This document shows positions 21,086-30,117 of a DNA stretch of 64,000 nucleotides, one piece after another. Each line of letters begins with the position of its first letter. Positions within the stretch are counted from its first letter, which is position 1. The notes below the pieces were generated by a model. That model was not told the origin of the DNA and ran no database searches. It saw only the letters and a program-made list of their open reading frames with translations. Origin of the DNA: Clavibacter michiganensis subsp. insidiosus (GTDB taxonomy: Bacteria > Actinomycetota > Actinomycetes > Actinomycetales > Microbacteriaceae); NCBI RefSeq assembly GCF_002240565.1, contig NZ_MZMO01000001.1, forward strand, positions 1,116,001 to 1,180,000, given 5' to 3'. The translations under genes were made by a program, and so were the position numbers.

Positions 21086-22528
21086 TCAGCCGCGGTTGCG
21101 CGGGCTGTCGGCGGCGAGCACCGAGTTGCGGCGCGAGTAGGTGAGGTAGATCACGAGGCCGATGACGAGCCAGACGGCGAACCGCACCCACGTCTCCCAC
21201 GGCAGCGACGAGACGAGCCAGAGCGAGAACCCGATGCCGATGATCGGCACCACGGGCATGGCCGGCAGCCGGAACGCCCGCGGGATCTCGGGCCGCTTGT
21301 AGCGCAGCACGATGACGGCCGCGCACACCACCACGAAGGCCAGCAGGATCCCGATGTTCGTCAGCTCCGCCACCACCGTGATGGGCAGGAAGCCCGCGAA
21401 CAGGGCCGAGCCGATGCCGATGATCCACGTCACGCGCGTGGGCACGTTGCGCTTCTTGTCGGTGACCGCGAACCACTTCGGCAGCAGGCCGTCGCGGCTC
21501 ATCGAGAACCACACGCGGGACGCCCCGAGCATGAACGTGAGCATCACGGTGACGACGCTGACGATGGCGCCGACGGCCACCACGTTGGCGACGGCGGGTA
21601 GGCCCACCGACTCGAACGCGGTCGCGAAGCCGCTCTCGCGATTGATGTCCGAGTACCTCTGCATGCCCGTGAGCACGATGGTCGCGAGCACGTAGAGCAC
21701 CATCGCGATGGCGAGCGACAGCAGGATCGCCTTCGGCATGTGCTTGGTGGCGTCCTTCGACTCCTCGGCCGCGGTGCTCATCGCGTCGTAGCCGAACACC
21801 GCGAAGAAGACGGTGGCGGCGCCGGTGAAGACGCCGGCCGCGCCGAACGGGAAGTACGGCTGGTAGTTGGCGCCGGTGATCCGCGTGAAGCCGATGACGA
21901 CGATCACCAGCACCAGCGCCACCTTGAGGCCCACGAGGTACAGCTCGAAGCGGCCGACGCTCTTCATGCCGCGGGTGAGGACGAACGCGGTGCCGAGGCA
22001 GAGGATCACGGCGAACAGGTCGACCACGTGGCCGTCGCCGGTGCCGGCCGCGCCGAGCATCCAGGCCGGCAGGTCGACGCCGAACTGGTCGAGGAGGAAG
22101 CCCGCGTAGCCGGAGACGCCGATGGCGACCACGCCGACGATGGCGGTGTACTCCAGCAGCAGGTCCCAGCCGATGAACCAGCCGACGATCTCGCCGAGGG
22201 CCGCGTAGCCGTAGGTGTACGCGGATCCCGCCTTCGGGATCATGCCCGCGAACTCCGCGTAGGAGAGGGCGGCCGCGGCGCTGGCGATGCCGGCGATGAG
22301 GAAGGAGATGAGGACCGCGGGTCCGGCGGTCTGGTTCGCGACGGTGCCGGCGAGCGTGAAGATGCCGGTGCCGATGATGCCGCCCACGCCGATCGCGGTC
22401 AGCTGCCAGAGGCCGAGCGAGCGGGTGAGGCCGCCTTCCTCCGCGGCCGCGCCGGGCTCCGCCTCGATGGCATCCACGGGCTTCCGCCGCGTGAGCGCCG
22501 CCCAGAGGGACGTGCTCGATGTGCTCAT
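21086..22528 (-). CDS. APC-superfamily amino-acid permease (CAT/YfnA-like)
   Basis: The 480-residue, 12-helix transporter begins LTRSLGLWQLTAIGVGGIIGTGIFTLAG. This is the APC helix-1 motif with the unwound GxGxG region that binds the amino-acid backbone. SYAEFAGMIPKAGSAYTYGYAALGE and ESKDATKHMPKAI match cationic-amino-acid-type carriers. The substrate cannot be fixed. The ATG at 22528 has AGGAG upstream inside a short inverted repeat. The frame remains open far upstream, but that part is a high-GC shadow of the neighbouring gene. Confidence 0.92.
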   Translation of the reverse strand: MSTSSTSLWAALTRRKPVDAIEAEPGAAAEEGGLTRSLGLWQLTAIGVGGIIGTGIFTLAGTVANQTAGPAVLISFLIAGIASAAAALSYAEFAGMIPKAGSAYTYGYAALGEIVGWFIGWDLLLEYTAIVGVVAIGVSGYAGFLLDQFGVDLPAWMLGAAGTGDGHVVDLFAVILCLGTAFVLTRGMKSVGRFELYLVGLKVALVLVIVVIGFTRITGANYQPYFPFGAAGVFTGAATVFFAVFGYDAMSTAAEESKDATKHMPKAILLSLAIAMVLYVLATIVLTGMQRYSDINRESGFATAFESVGLPAVANVVAVGAIVSVVTVMLTFMLGASRVWFSMSRDGLLPKWFAVTDKKRNVPTRVTWIIGIGSALFAGFLPITVVAELTNIGILLAFVVVCAAVIVLRYKRPEIPRAFRLPAMPVVPIIGIGFSLWLVSSLPWETWVRFAVWLVIGLVIYLTYSRRNSVLAADSPRNRG

Positions 22529-22541
22529 GCAGGACTCCTGC
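22529..22541 (-). promoter_or_regulatory. Inverted repeat containing the ribosome-binding site of the permease gene
   Basis: On the minus strand GCAG-GAGTC-CTGC lies directly before the ATG and includes the AGGAG ribosome-binding site. Folding would partly hide that site. A second perfect repeat, CCGCACC-A-GGTGCGG on the plus strand, is at 22608-22622 in the same leader. Regulation of translation is conceivable but unproven. Confidence 0.3.
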
Positions 22542-22653
22542 CGTCGGGGCCGCGCGGGCCTGGTCGAGGCCGCCGGAGCCGGCGACGGACTGGCCTCGGC
22601 CGACGATCCGCACCAGGTGCGGCGCGGCAGGGGGACAGCGGCGGGGGCGGCTG

Positions 22654-24951
22654 CTAGAGGCGCTGCAGGGAGGGCTCGACCACGCGGATCCAGAGCCACA
22701 CGCCGACGCTCACGGCCGCGAAGGCGGCGGAGACGACGAGGGCCGTGGTCCAGACCTCGGCCGGCACGCCGCTCGCGGTCGTCGCGACCGCGGCGAACGC
22801 GAGCGTGAGGACGGCGACGCTGACGACGGCCCACAGCGGCAGGGAGCGCAGGAGCAGCGAGCGTCCGAGCACGAGGGAGACGGGCGCGAGCGCGAGCGCC
22901 GCGGAGCTGAGGGAGGCGAGGGTGACGACGCTGAGCAGCTCGTTCGCGAGCTGCGGCCACATGCCGCCGTCGGCGGGGACGAAGCCGTAGAGGATCCAGG
23001 CCACGAGCCCGAGCGTCGCGAGCGATCCTGACTGCACGAGCGCGAGGCGGGCGCGGGACCGGTCGTCGCGGTCGTCGGCCACGATGCCGAGGACCTGGCC
23101 GATCACGATGGGCGGGGCGAGGCTGAACGCGCGCGACGCGAGCACGGCGGTCGCCGAGAGCACGAGGAGGGCGGGCACGGCGCGCACGCGGGCGGGTCCG
23201 GCGCCGACGCGGCCGGCCACCGCGGCGACGGCGACCACGCCGACGCCGTTGACGACGGCGAGGCCCACGAGGGCCGCGAGGAAGAGGCGCACGGCGTTGG
23301 GGTCGGATCCCACGGGCAGCGACAGCGCGGCCAGCGCGGCGGCCAGGGCGAGGGCCGCCGCGGCGGCACCCCAGCGACCGGCGCGGCCAGGCTCGCGGGC
23401 GGGACGGGATCCGAGGAGCGTCGGCGCGGGCTCCCGGCGGGCGGGGACGGGGATGGGCGCGGAGTCGAGCCGGCCCGGCACGATGCGCAGCTGGCCGGTC
23501 GTCGCGGTGGAGTCGGTGAAGGCCGCGGCCACGGCCCGGGTGGTGAGGGCTGCGGCGTCGCCGCGCGGGACGATCCGCAGCCGCGTCACGTCCTCTGCCG
23601 CGCGGTGGCGTCCGCCGAAGCGCGCGACGAGCGCGCCGCGGAGGAGGAGGGCCGGGAGGGTCACGAGGAGCACCGCGCCGAGCGCGAGGAGCAGGGGGAG
23701 GAGACCGCGGCCGTCGGTGAACGCCGCGGGCAGCGGCTGGAGCGACGTGCCGAAGCGCGTGGGCGCGTTCCAGGTGCCGGGCGCGGCGGCGGCGGGTGCG
23801 GATCCGGGACCGGGTGCGCCGTCGGGTCCGGGCGCGCTGCCGGTCGAGCCGCCGCCACGCCCGCCGCCGGATCCGGATCCGGGGGCCGGGGCCGCCTGCG
23901 TGCCCTGGGGCGAGCTGGTGGCCTCGGGCCGGGGGCTCGCGGGCGGCGTGGTCGCGCCCGGCGTGGGGGAGGAGGCGGGCTGCGCGACCGTGATGTCCAC
24001 CTCGGCCGCGAGCGTGCTGATGTTGCCGAGCGGATCCGTGACCGTCGCCGTGATCCCGAGCGGCCCGGGCGGCAGCGTGCCGGTGGTGCACGACCAGCGG
24101 CCGCCGGCGACCTGCGCCTGGCACGCCGCGTCGCCGTAGCCCGTGAGGTACGCGCGCACGACGGCGCCGTCCTCGTCGGAGGTGCCGGAGATCGTGATCC
24201 CCGCGGGGTCCACTGTGGCGCCGGCCGCGGGCGCCGTGATGACCGCGGCGTCCGGCGCCGTCGTGTCGAAGCTGCCCGTGCCGCGTCCGACTGCCGGCGT
24301 CCCCACGCTCCACGACGTGGACTGCGTCGCGGTGACGGGGATGCCGGTGCCGGAGGGCGGCGGCGGGGCGAGGAGGCACGCCCACGTGCTCGAGGCGCCG
24401 ACGGTGGCGCGGCACGCGGCGGATCCGGAGCGCGCGTCGACGATCGCACCCGGGTAGCCGGTGCCGCTGACGAGCCCGGTGGTCACGACGGAGAAGCTGT
24501 TGACGCCGGGAGCCCGCAGGACGGACGCCGTGGCGGTGGCCTCCTGCCCTCCCGCGGTGACGCGCACGGGGCTCTGCCCGTTCGGGACGCCGGTCGCGGT
24601 GGCGCGCCAGGTGGTGGAGGAGGGGAGCGCGACGGCGGCGGGCACGCTCGCGATGGTGACCTGCACGTCGACGCCCGCGGGTCGCGTGCCGGTGACCGCG
24701 ACGGCGCCGTCGGTCGAGAAGGGCGGCGTGTCCGCCGTGGGCGCGGGTGCCGGCGCGCCGGAGGGGACGGGGCTCGGCGTGGGGGTCGGGGTCTCGGTGG
24801 CGGCGGAGGCGGCGACCGCGCCGCCCGTGGTCAGCGCCGCGAGCAGCAGGAGCACCGAGGCTGTGCGGGCGAGCCGCTCGCGGGATCGCCGGACACCGCC
24901 CGCTCCACCCCCCGTGGACGGACGATCCTCGTTCCTCGCCAGTCGCTGCAC
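22654..24951 (-). CDS. Secreted/membrane protein with Ig-like repeats and a multi-helix C-terminus
   Basis: A protein of about 765 residues with an N-terminal hydrophobic signal (ASVLLLLAALTTGGAVAAS). Two or more Ig-like domains are likely (paired Cys in CRATVGASSTWAC and CQAQVAGGRWSC), followed by a Pro/Gly/Ser-rich linker. About eight membrane helices fill the C-terminal half. I do not recognise a characterised relative. It may be an envelope protein displaying adhesive domains. The start is uncertain: GTG at 24951 is the last start-like codon before the signal and has no strong ribosome-binding site. It is divergent from the GH1-like gene. Confidence 0.65.
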   Translation of the reverse strand: MQRLARNEDRPSTGGGAGGVRRSRERLARTASVLLLLAALTTGGAVAASAATETPTPTPSPVPSGAPAPAPTADTPPFSTDGAVAVTGTRPAGVDVQVTIASVPAAVALPSSTTWRATATGVPNGQSPVRVTAGGQEATATASVLRAPGVNSFSVVTTGLVSGTGYPGAIVDARSGSAACRATVGASSTWACLLAPPPPSGTGIPVTATQSTSWSVGTPAVGRGTGSFDTTAPDAAVITAPAAGATVDPAGITISGTSDEDGAVVRAYLTGYGDAACQAQVAGGRWSCTTGTLPPGPLGITATVTDPLGNISTLAAEVDITVAQPASSPTPGATTPPASPRPEATSSPQGTQAAPAPGSGSGGGRGGGSTGSAPGPDGAPGPGSAPAAAAPGTWNAPTRFGTSLQPLPAAFTDGRGLLPLLLALGAVLLVTLPALLLRGALVARFGGRHRAAEDVTRLRIVPRGDAAALTTRAVAAAFTDSTATTGQLRIVPGRLDSAPIPVPARREPAPTLLGSRPAREPGRAGRWGAAAAALALAAALAALSLPVGSDPNAVRLFLAALVGLAVVNGVGVVAVAAVAGRVGAGPARVRAVPALLVLSATAVLASRAFSLAPPIVIGQVLGIVADDRDDRSRARLALVQSGSLATLGLVAWILYGFVPADGGMWPQLANELLSVVTLASLSSAALALAPVSLVLGRSLLLRSLPLWAVVSVAVLTLAFAAVATTASGVPAEVWTTALVVSAAFAAVSVGVWLWIRVVEPSLQRL

Positions 24952-25167
24952 CGTGCGTCCATTCAGGCGGGTGCATCCGGGCGTGTCAACCGCACGCACC
25001 GACCGTGATGGAAGTGGTACGGGAACCTGTGCGCCGCATGCCCGGCGTCGGGGCGCGCGGTGTGCGTCGTCGGTGCGCCCCTCGGGCACGCAGCCGGAGG
25101 CGTGGCCGACGGCATCCCTCCCCGGCCGCGCGGGGCGTGGCCGTCCCGGTGCCCGATACTGGCTGAC

Positions 25168-26586
25168 GTGACCCCTCGCGACGCCGCCCCCGACCGCCCG
25201 ACGCCGACCGAGCTGGCGGGTCTGCTCGCGGGCGGCCCGCGCATCGGGGTGAGCACGAGCGCGACCAAGGTCGAGGGCCGCGCGCACGAGGGCGGCCGAA
25301 CCGAGTCCGTGTGGGACGCGTTCGCCCGACGGCCCGGCGCGGTGGCCGACGGCAGCGACCCGGAGCGCGGCGCCCGGCACATGGAGAGGTACCGGGAGGA
25401 CGTCGCGCTCGCGACCGAGCTCGGCGCCGACGTGCTCTCCTTCTCCCTCTCGTGGTCGCGGATCCAGCCGGAGGCGCGCGGGGGACTCCGCCGCGAGGGC
25501 ATCGCATTCTACGACGAGCTCGTCGACGCGCTGCTGGCCGCGGGGATCCGCCCGCGCGCCGCCCTGCACGACCACGACCTGCCCGTCGAGCTGCAGGACC
25601 GCGGCGGCTGGCTCCACCGCGACACCGCGCTGCGCTTCGGCGACCTCGCGTACCTCGCCGCCGAGGCGCTCGCCGACCGCGTGCCCGACTGGGTCACGCT
25701 CCGCACGCCCGCGCTCACCACGATGGCCGGCCACGTCGCCGGCACGCACGCGCCCGGATCCCGCCTCGGGCTCGATGCGCTCCCCACCGTGCACCACCAG
25801 CTGCTCGCGCACGGCCGGGCGGTCGAGGCGATCCGCGGGGCGAGCTCCGCGGCCCGCGTCGGCATCGTGAACGCGCACCGCGTGGTCGAGGCCGCCTCCG
25901 GGGACGACGACGACCGCGCCGCCGCCGTCGTGGCGCGCGCCCTGCACCAGGACCTCTTCGCCGACGCCGTGCTCCTCGGCCGCTACCCGGACCTCGCCGG
26001 CCCGCACGCGGAGGCCTTCGAGCGGCTCGGGCGCGTGGATCCGGCCGACCTCCGCTCCATCGGCCAGCCGCTCGACCACTACGGCGTCGCGCTCGCCGAC
26101 CCGATCCGCGTCGCCGCCGTGCCACGCCTCGTCGCCGGATCCACCGCGATCCCGTTCGCCGAGCTGCCCTGGACCGACCACCCCGCCTCCCTCGACGGGC
26201 ACCCCGTCGTGCCCGACGTCGTGCCCGTCGTGCTCGCCGACCTCCGCGCGCGCTACGGCGACGCCCTGCCGCCCGTCGTGCTCGCGGGCCTCGACGCCGC
26301 GCACCCCGAGCAGGTCGACGACCGCGACGGCTCCCGCCGGGATCCGCGCCGCGCGCACGCGATCTCCGACCACCTCGTGCAGGCGCTCGCCGCCGTCGGG
26401 CCGGGCGGGCCCGCGGAGGGCGTGCGTCTCGAGGCCGTCGTCGCGGGCAGCCTGCTCGACGGCTTCGAGTGGGAGGCCGGGCGCCAAGCGCCGCGCGGCC
26501 TCGTGCACGTGGATCCGTGCACCGGCGACCGCACGCCCCGCTCCTCGTACCGCTTCCTCCGCGACACGCTGCGCGAGCGCGGCTGA
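25168..26586 (+). CDS. GH1-family beta-glucosidase homologue lacking both catalytic glutamates
   Basis: The 472-residue protein follows glycoside hydrolase family 1 along its whole length (RIGVSTSATKVEG, DVLSFSLSWSRIQPE, LHDHDLPVELQDRGGWLHRDTA, GTHAPG, GFEWEAGRQAPRGLVHVD). The acid/base motif T-x-N-E-P reads TLRTP (177-181). The nucleophile motif T-E-N-G reads A-G-L-D (373-376). A retaining glycosidase reaction is therefore not expected, and sugar binding or another role is likely. The GTG start follows GATACT at 25155-25160, so it may be leaderless. The frame is intact, so it is not an obvious pseudogene. Confidence 0.8.
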   Translation: MTPRDAAPDRPTPTELAGLLAGGPRIGVSTSATKVEGRAHEGGRTESVWDAFARRPGAVADGSDPERGARHMERYREDVALATELGADVLSFSLSWSRIQPEARGGLRREGIAFYDELVDALLAAGIRPRAALHDHDLPVELQDRGGWLHRDTALRFGDLAYLAAEALADRVPDWVTLRTPALTTMAGHVAGTHAPGSRLGLDALPTVHHQLLAHGRAVEAIRGASSAARVGIVNAHRVVEAASGDDDDRAAAVVARALHQDLFADAVLLGRYPDLAGPHAEAFERLGRVDPADLRSIGQPLDHYGVALADPIRVAAVPRLVAGSTAIPFAELPWTDHPASLDGHPVVPDVVPVVLADLRARYGDALPPVVLAGLDAAHPEQVDDRDGSRRDPRRAHAISDHLVQALAAVGPGGPAEGVRLEAVVAGSLLDGFEWEAGRQAPRGLVHVDPCTGDRTPRSSYRFLRDTLRERG

Positions 26587-26666
26587 CCCGGACGCGCGGA
26601 CGCGTCGACGCCCCCAGAACGGGTGCGCGGGCCCCGATCGCCCCGGGTCCTCCCCAGCCCCGCGCG

Positions 26667-26672
26667 TAGGAT
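26667..26672 (+). promoter_or_regulatory. Putative -10 box of lemA, leaderless
   Basis: TAGGAT ends 7 bases before the ATG at 26680, so transcription would start at the start codon. A GGAG at 26674-26677 lies too close to the ATG for good ribosome binding. Confidence 0.45.
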
Positions 26673-26679
26673 CCGGAGC

Positions 26680-27246
26680 ATGGAATTGTGGATCGCGCTC
26701 GGAGTCGTCGTGCTCCTGGCAGTTCTCGTCGGCATCTACCTCTGGGCCACGTACAACGCCCTCGTCACCCTGAACGTCCGCGTGGACGAGGCGTGGAGCG
26801 ACATCACGGTGCAGCTGAAGAGGCGCGCGGACCTGCTGCCGACCATCATCGAGTCGGTCAAGGGCTACGCCACCCACGAGCAGAAGGTGTTCGAGAAGGT
26901 GGCGTCCGCGCGCACCGAGACGATCAGCGCGGCGAGCCCCGCGGAGGCCAGCTCCGCCGAGGCGCACCTGCAGGGCGCGATGAAGTCGCTGTTCGCGGTC
27001 GCCGAGGCGTACCCGCAGCTGCAGACGAGCCAGACGTTCCTGCAGCTGCAGGGCGAGCTGGTGGACACCGAGGACCGGATCCAGGCGTCGCGCCGCTTCT
27101 ACAACGGCGGCGTGCGCGAGCTCAACACCAAGATCACGCAGTTCCCGAACACGCTCTTCGTGCGCGGGCTGGGCTTCGGCGAGCGGGACTTCTACGAGGT
27201 CTCGAGCCTCGCGTCCATCGCCGAGCCGCCCCGCGTGCAGTTCTAG
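26680..27246 (+). CDS. lemA: LemA family protein
   Basis: The 188-residue protein has one N-terminal membrane helix (IALGVVVLLAVLVGIYLWATYNALV) and the LemA helical domain. Typical segments are NVRVDEAWSDITVQLKRRADLLPTIIESVKGYATHE and YPQLQTSQTFLQLQGELVDTEDRI. Residues SRRFYNGGVRELNTKITQFPNTL complete the signature. LemA proteins are membrane-anchored with unclear function. The usual partner, a TPM-domain protein, is not adjacent here. The ATG at 26680 is chosen because the membrane helix starts immediately. Confidence 0.93.
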   Translation: MELWIALGVVVLLAVLVGIYLWATYNALVTLNVRVDEAWSDITVQLKRRADLLPTIIESVKGYATHEQKVFEKVASARTETISAASPAEASSAEAHLQGAMKSLFAVAEAYPQLQTSQTFLQLQGELVDTEDRIQASRRFYNGGVRELNTKITQFPNTLFVRGLGFGERDFYEVSSLASIAEPPRVQF

Positions 27247-27256
27247 CGGCCGCGGC

Positions 27257-27547
27257 TCACCCGGCCGGCGAGCCCGCCGGGCGGATCGGGACGAGGCAGT
27301 CGATCTCGCCCGCACGCCGGTACTGCTCGATGTGCGGGCGACCGGCCATGCGGTACACGCGGTCGGTCTCGTGCACGAGGCCCATCATCCGGCGCCCGCG
27401 CAGCGCGTCGAAGCCCGCCTCGAACACCGGCCAGGCCGCCTGGAGGGCCTGCGCGTCGAGCGGCACGTCGCGGCTGAAGACCGGCGCGTCGTCGAGGTCG
27501 ACCACGTCGATCCGGCCGAGCGCGTGCGTCGCCGGGAAGCCCGTCAC
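27257..27547 (-). CDS. Hypothetical 96-residue protein downstream of the YcaQ-like gene
   Basis: A small soluble protein starting with GTG that overlaps the stop of the preceding gene (GTGA). The overlap argues that it is real and cotranslated. It contains a compact alpha/beta-looking segment (AWPVFEAGFDALRGRRMMGLVHETDRVYRMAG). I noticed a faint similarity to GyrI-like ligand-binding domains but cannot support a family call. The function is unknown. Confidence 0.6.
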   Translation of the reverse strand: MTGFPATHALGRIDVVDLDDAPVFSRDVPLDAQALQAAWPVFEAGFDALRGRRMMGLVHETDRVYRMAGRPHIEQYRRAGEIDCLVPIRPAGSPAG

Positions 27548-28782
27548 GGGGTCCCTCCCGACGCCGCGGCCGCCACGGCCGGCAGGTGCGCCCGCAGCGC
27601 CGGCGCGAGCGTGCCGCGGTCCACTACCCCCACGCGCTCCAGCCCCTGCCACGCGGCGGCGCGCTCGAGCAGCGGCGCGATGCGCTCGGCGACCGTCGCG
27701 GGATCGTGCCGTCCCTCGATCCACGACGCCTGCACGCGCAGCAGGCCCGCCTGCCGGTCGCTCTTGAGGTCCACCCGGGCGACGATCTCGTCGTCGACCA
27801 GCACCGGCAGCACGTAGTAGCCGTGCACGCGCTGCGCCGCCGGCGTGTAGATCTCGATCCGGTAGTGCAGGTCGAAGAGGCGCAGCGCGCGCTCGCGGAA
27901 CCACACGACGGGGTCGAAGGGGGAGAGCAGGGCCTCGCCGCGGATCCGCCGGGGCAGCCGCGCGTCCCGGTGCAGCCACACGGGCAGCGGCTTCCCGCGC
28001 CCCTCCCACCCGGGCACGGTCACGGGCAGCACCTCGCCCGCGTCGGCGAGGTCGCGGAGGGCGCGGTCCGTCGCGGCGCGGGGCAGCCGGTGGTAGTCGC
28101 CGAGATCGGCGGCGGTGCCGATGCCGTGCGCGACGGCGGCGCGGCGCACGAGCTCGCGCACGGCGTCCTCCTCCGGCACCTCGCGCTCGCGCACCGCGGC
28201 CGGCAGCACGTCCTCCGCGAGCCCGTAGACCCGCTCGAACCCGCGCCGCCCGGCGCTCGCGATCTCGCCCCACGCGAACATCGCCTCCAGTGCCCGCTTC
28301 ACGTCCGACCAGCCCCACCACGGACCCGTGCGGACGTTGGACTCGTGCTCGATCGCGCTCGCGGGCACCGGCCCCGTACGGGCGAGCTCGGCCCGCACCT
28401 CCGCGATCAGCGGTGCGTGCTCGAGAGCCCAGGATCCCGGTCGCGTGCGTCGTTCGCGCTCCGCCTCCATCCGCCATCCGAACAGCGGCAGGTCGTCGAC
28501 GGGGAGCACGGCGGCCTGGTGCGCCCAGTACTCGGTGTACGCGCCGCCGCCGCCGAACAGCATCCGGTCGAGCGCCGCGCGGTCGTACGGCCCGACGCGG
28601 GCGAGCACGGGCAGGTGGTGGCTGCGCTCGAAGACGTTGACGGAGTCGATCTGCAGCAGGCCGAGGCGCCGGATCTCCGCGGCCAGGCGACGCGTGCCCG
28701 CCGCGTCGGCGAGCGGCCGGCCGAGCCCCTGCGCCGCCAGGGCCACGCGTCGGGCGAGGGCGGGGGAGACGGTGTCGACCAT
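27544..28782 (-). CDS. Winged-helix protein of the YcaQ/AlkX DNA-glycosylase family
   Basis: The 412-residue protein belongs to the HTH_42 family. The N-terminal winged-helix region contains RLGLLQIDSVNVFERSHHLPVLARVGPYD. Its Q-I-D matches the QxD catalytic motif of AlkX/YcaQ glycosylases, which unhook interstrand crosslinks. The later IDLHYRIEIYTPA-like region (FDLHYRIEIYTPAAQRVHGYYVLPVL) is also typical. Substrate specificity for alkylation crosslinks is inferred from the family. The ATG at 28782 is well supported. The following small gene overlaps it. Confidence 0.85.
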   Translation of the reverse strand: MVDTVSPALARRVALAAQGLGRPLADAAGTRRLAAEIRRLGLLQIDSVNVFERSHHLPVLARVGPYDRAALDRMLFGGGGAYTEYWAHQAAVLPVDDLPLFGWRMEAERERRTRPGSWALEHAPLIAEVRAELARTGPVPASAIEHESNVRTGPWWGWSDVKRALEAMFAWGEIASAGRRGFERVYGLAEDVLPAAVREREVPEEDAVRELVRRAAVAHGIGTAADLGDYHRLPRAATDRALRDLADAGEVLPVTVPGWEGRGKPLPVWLHRDARLPRRIRGEALLSPFDPVVWFRERALRLFDLHYRIEIYTPAAQRVHGYYVLPVLVDDEIVARVDLKSDRQAGLLRVQASWIEGRHDPATVAERIAPLLERAAAWQGLERVGVVDRGTLAPALRAHLPAVAAAASGGTP

Positions 28783-28869
28783 GCTGCGACGCTAGCGGCG
28801 ACCCCCGACCGGGCGGCAGGGGCGGGCGGCACCGGCCCGGCGGGGAGCGGCCGCACGGGAACCCCGTCC

Positions 28870-28875
28870 TAGACT
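28870..28875 (+). promoter_or_regulatory. Putative -10 box of the AI-2E-family transporter gene, leaderless
   Basis: TAGACT ends 6 bases before the ATG at 28882, with no Shine-Dalgarno sequence between them. The same TAGACT hexamer precedes ispH at similar spacing. Confidence 0.5.
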
Positions 28876-28881
28876 CCCAGC

Positions 28882-30117
28882 ATGATCTTCGGCCAGCGAT
28901 CCCGTGCGCGCGCCGCGGCAGCCGCCCGCGCGGCCGAGCGGCCCGCCGAGCCCGACATCGACTCCGTCCAGCCCGTCGCGCGCACCGTCGCCGAGACGGT
29001 GCCGCCCGGCATGGTCATCGCGGGCGCGTGGGCCTGGCGGCTGCTCCTCATCCTCGGCGTGCTCGGGGTCGTCGCGTGGCTCGTGATCCAGCTGGAGTAC
29101 GTGGTCATCCCGCTGTTCCTCGCCATCGTCCTCGCGGCCCTGCTCGTGCCCATCTCCCAGTGGATGCAGCGCCACCACGTGCCCAAGTGGCTGGCCGTGG
29201 CGATCTCCGAGATCGGCGTCATCGTCGCGGTCGGCGCCCTCGTCTACCTCGTGACGACGCAGATCATCGGCCAGTACGACTCCCTCCGCGCGCAGACCCT
29301 CACGCGCTACGCCGACCTCCGCGGCTTCCTCACCGACGGGCCGCTCCAGCTGTCCGAGCAGCAGCTCAACGACGCGTACGCGCAGGCGGTCGACGCCGTG
29401 CAGCGGGACGCGGGGGCGCTCCTCAGCGGCGCCCTCTCCGTCACGTCGTCGCTCGGCCACGTGCTCACGGGCGTGCTGCTCGTGCTGTTCTCGACGCTCT
29501 TCATCCTCATCGACGGCGCGGGCATGTGGCGCTGGGTCGTGCGGCTCTTCCCGCGGCTCGCGCGTCCCGCGGTCGACGGCGCGGGCAAGGCCGGCTGGAC
29601 CACTCTGCAGAACTTCGTGAAGGTGCAGGTGCTCGTCGCGCTCATCGACGCGGTCGGCATCGCCGGGGGCGCCGCGATCATCGGGGTGCCGCTCGCGATC
29701 CCCATCGGCGTGCTCGTGTTCCTCGGCTCGTTCATCCCGATCGTCGGCGCGGTCGTCACGGGCACGCTCGCCGTGTTCGTGGCGCTCGTCTACAACGGTC
29801 TGACGCAGGCGCTCATCATGGTCGTGATCGTGTTGGCCGTGCAGCAGATCGAGGGGCACATCCTGCAGCCGCTCATCATGGGGTCGGTCGTCAAGGTGCA
29901 CCCCCTCGCGGTCGTGCTCTCCGTCGCGGCAGGCGGCATGGTCGGCGGCATCGCCGGCACGTTCTTCGCCGTGCCGCTCGTCGCCACCCTCAACTCCATG
30001 GCCAAGCACGTCGCCAGCGGGGCGTGGCGCGGGCAACCCGAGCCGCCGCCTCCCGCGGTCCCCGCCGACGCCGCGCACGCCACCCGCCGCCCGAACCCGA
30101 GGAAGCCCACCCGATGA
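28882..30117 (+). CDS. AI-2E family transporter (PF01594)
   Basis: The 411-residue membrane protein has about eight helices in the pattern of the AI-2E/UPF0118 exporter family. The conserved C-terminal region is present (GIAGGAAIIGVPLAIPIGVLVFLGSFIPIVGAVVTG and QIEGHILQPLIMGSVVKVHPLAVVLSV). Members are proposed to export autoinducer-2 or to exchange Na+ or Li+ for H+, and the substrate here is unknown. The ATG overlap with ilvA (stop TGA within ATGA) suggests cotranscription. M. tuberculosis has a homologue (Rv1101c) near fumC and xseAB. Confidence 0.88.
   Translation: MIFGQRSRARAAAAARAAERPAEPDIDSVQPVARTVAETVPPGMVIAGAWAWRLLLILGVLGVVAWLVIQLEYVVIPLFLAIVLAALLVPISQWMQRHHVPKWLAVAISEIGVIVAVGALVYLVTTQIIGQYDSLRAQTLTRYADLRGFLTDGPLQLSEQQLNDAYAQAVDAVQRDAGALLSGALSVTSSLGHVLTGVLLVLFSTLFILIDGAGMWRWVVRLFPRLARPAVDGAGKAGWTTLQNFVKVQVLVALIDAVGIAGGAAIIGVPLAIPIGVLVFLGSFIPIVGAVVTGTLAVFVALVYNGLTQALIMVVIVLAVQQIEGHILQPLIMGSVVKVHPLAVVLSVAAGGMVGGIAGTFFAVPLVATLNSMAKHVASGAWRGQPEPPPPAVPADAAHATRRPNPRKPTR

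Noticed and set aside
21086..24976. A 1,296-codon minus-strand frame that covers the permease and much of the next gene
   Set aside because: The part upstream of 22528 is Arg/Ala/His-rich high-GC shadow sequence of the Ig-like gene. The permease has its own ATG and ribosome-binding site.
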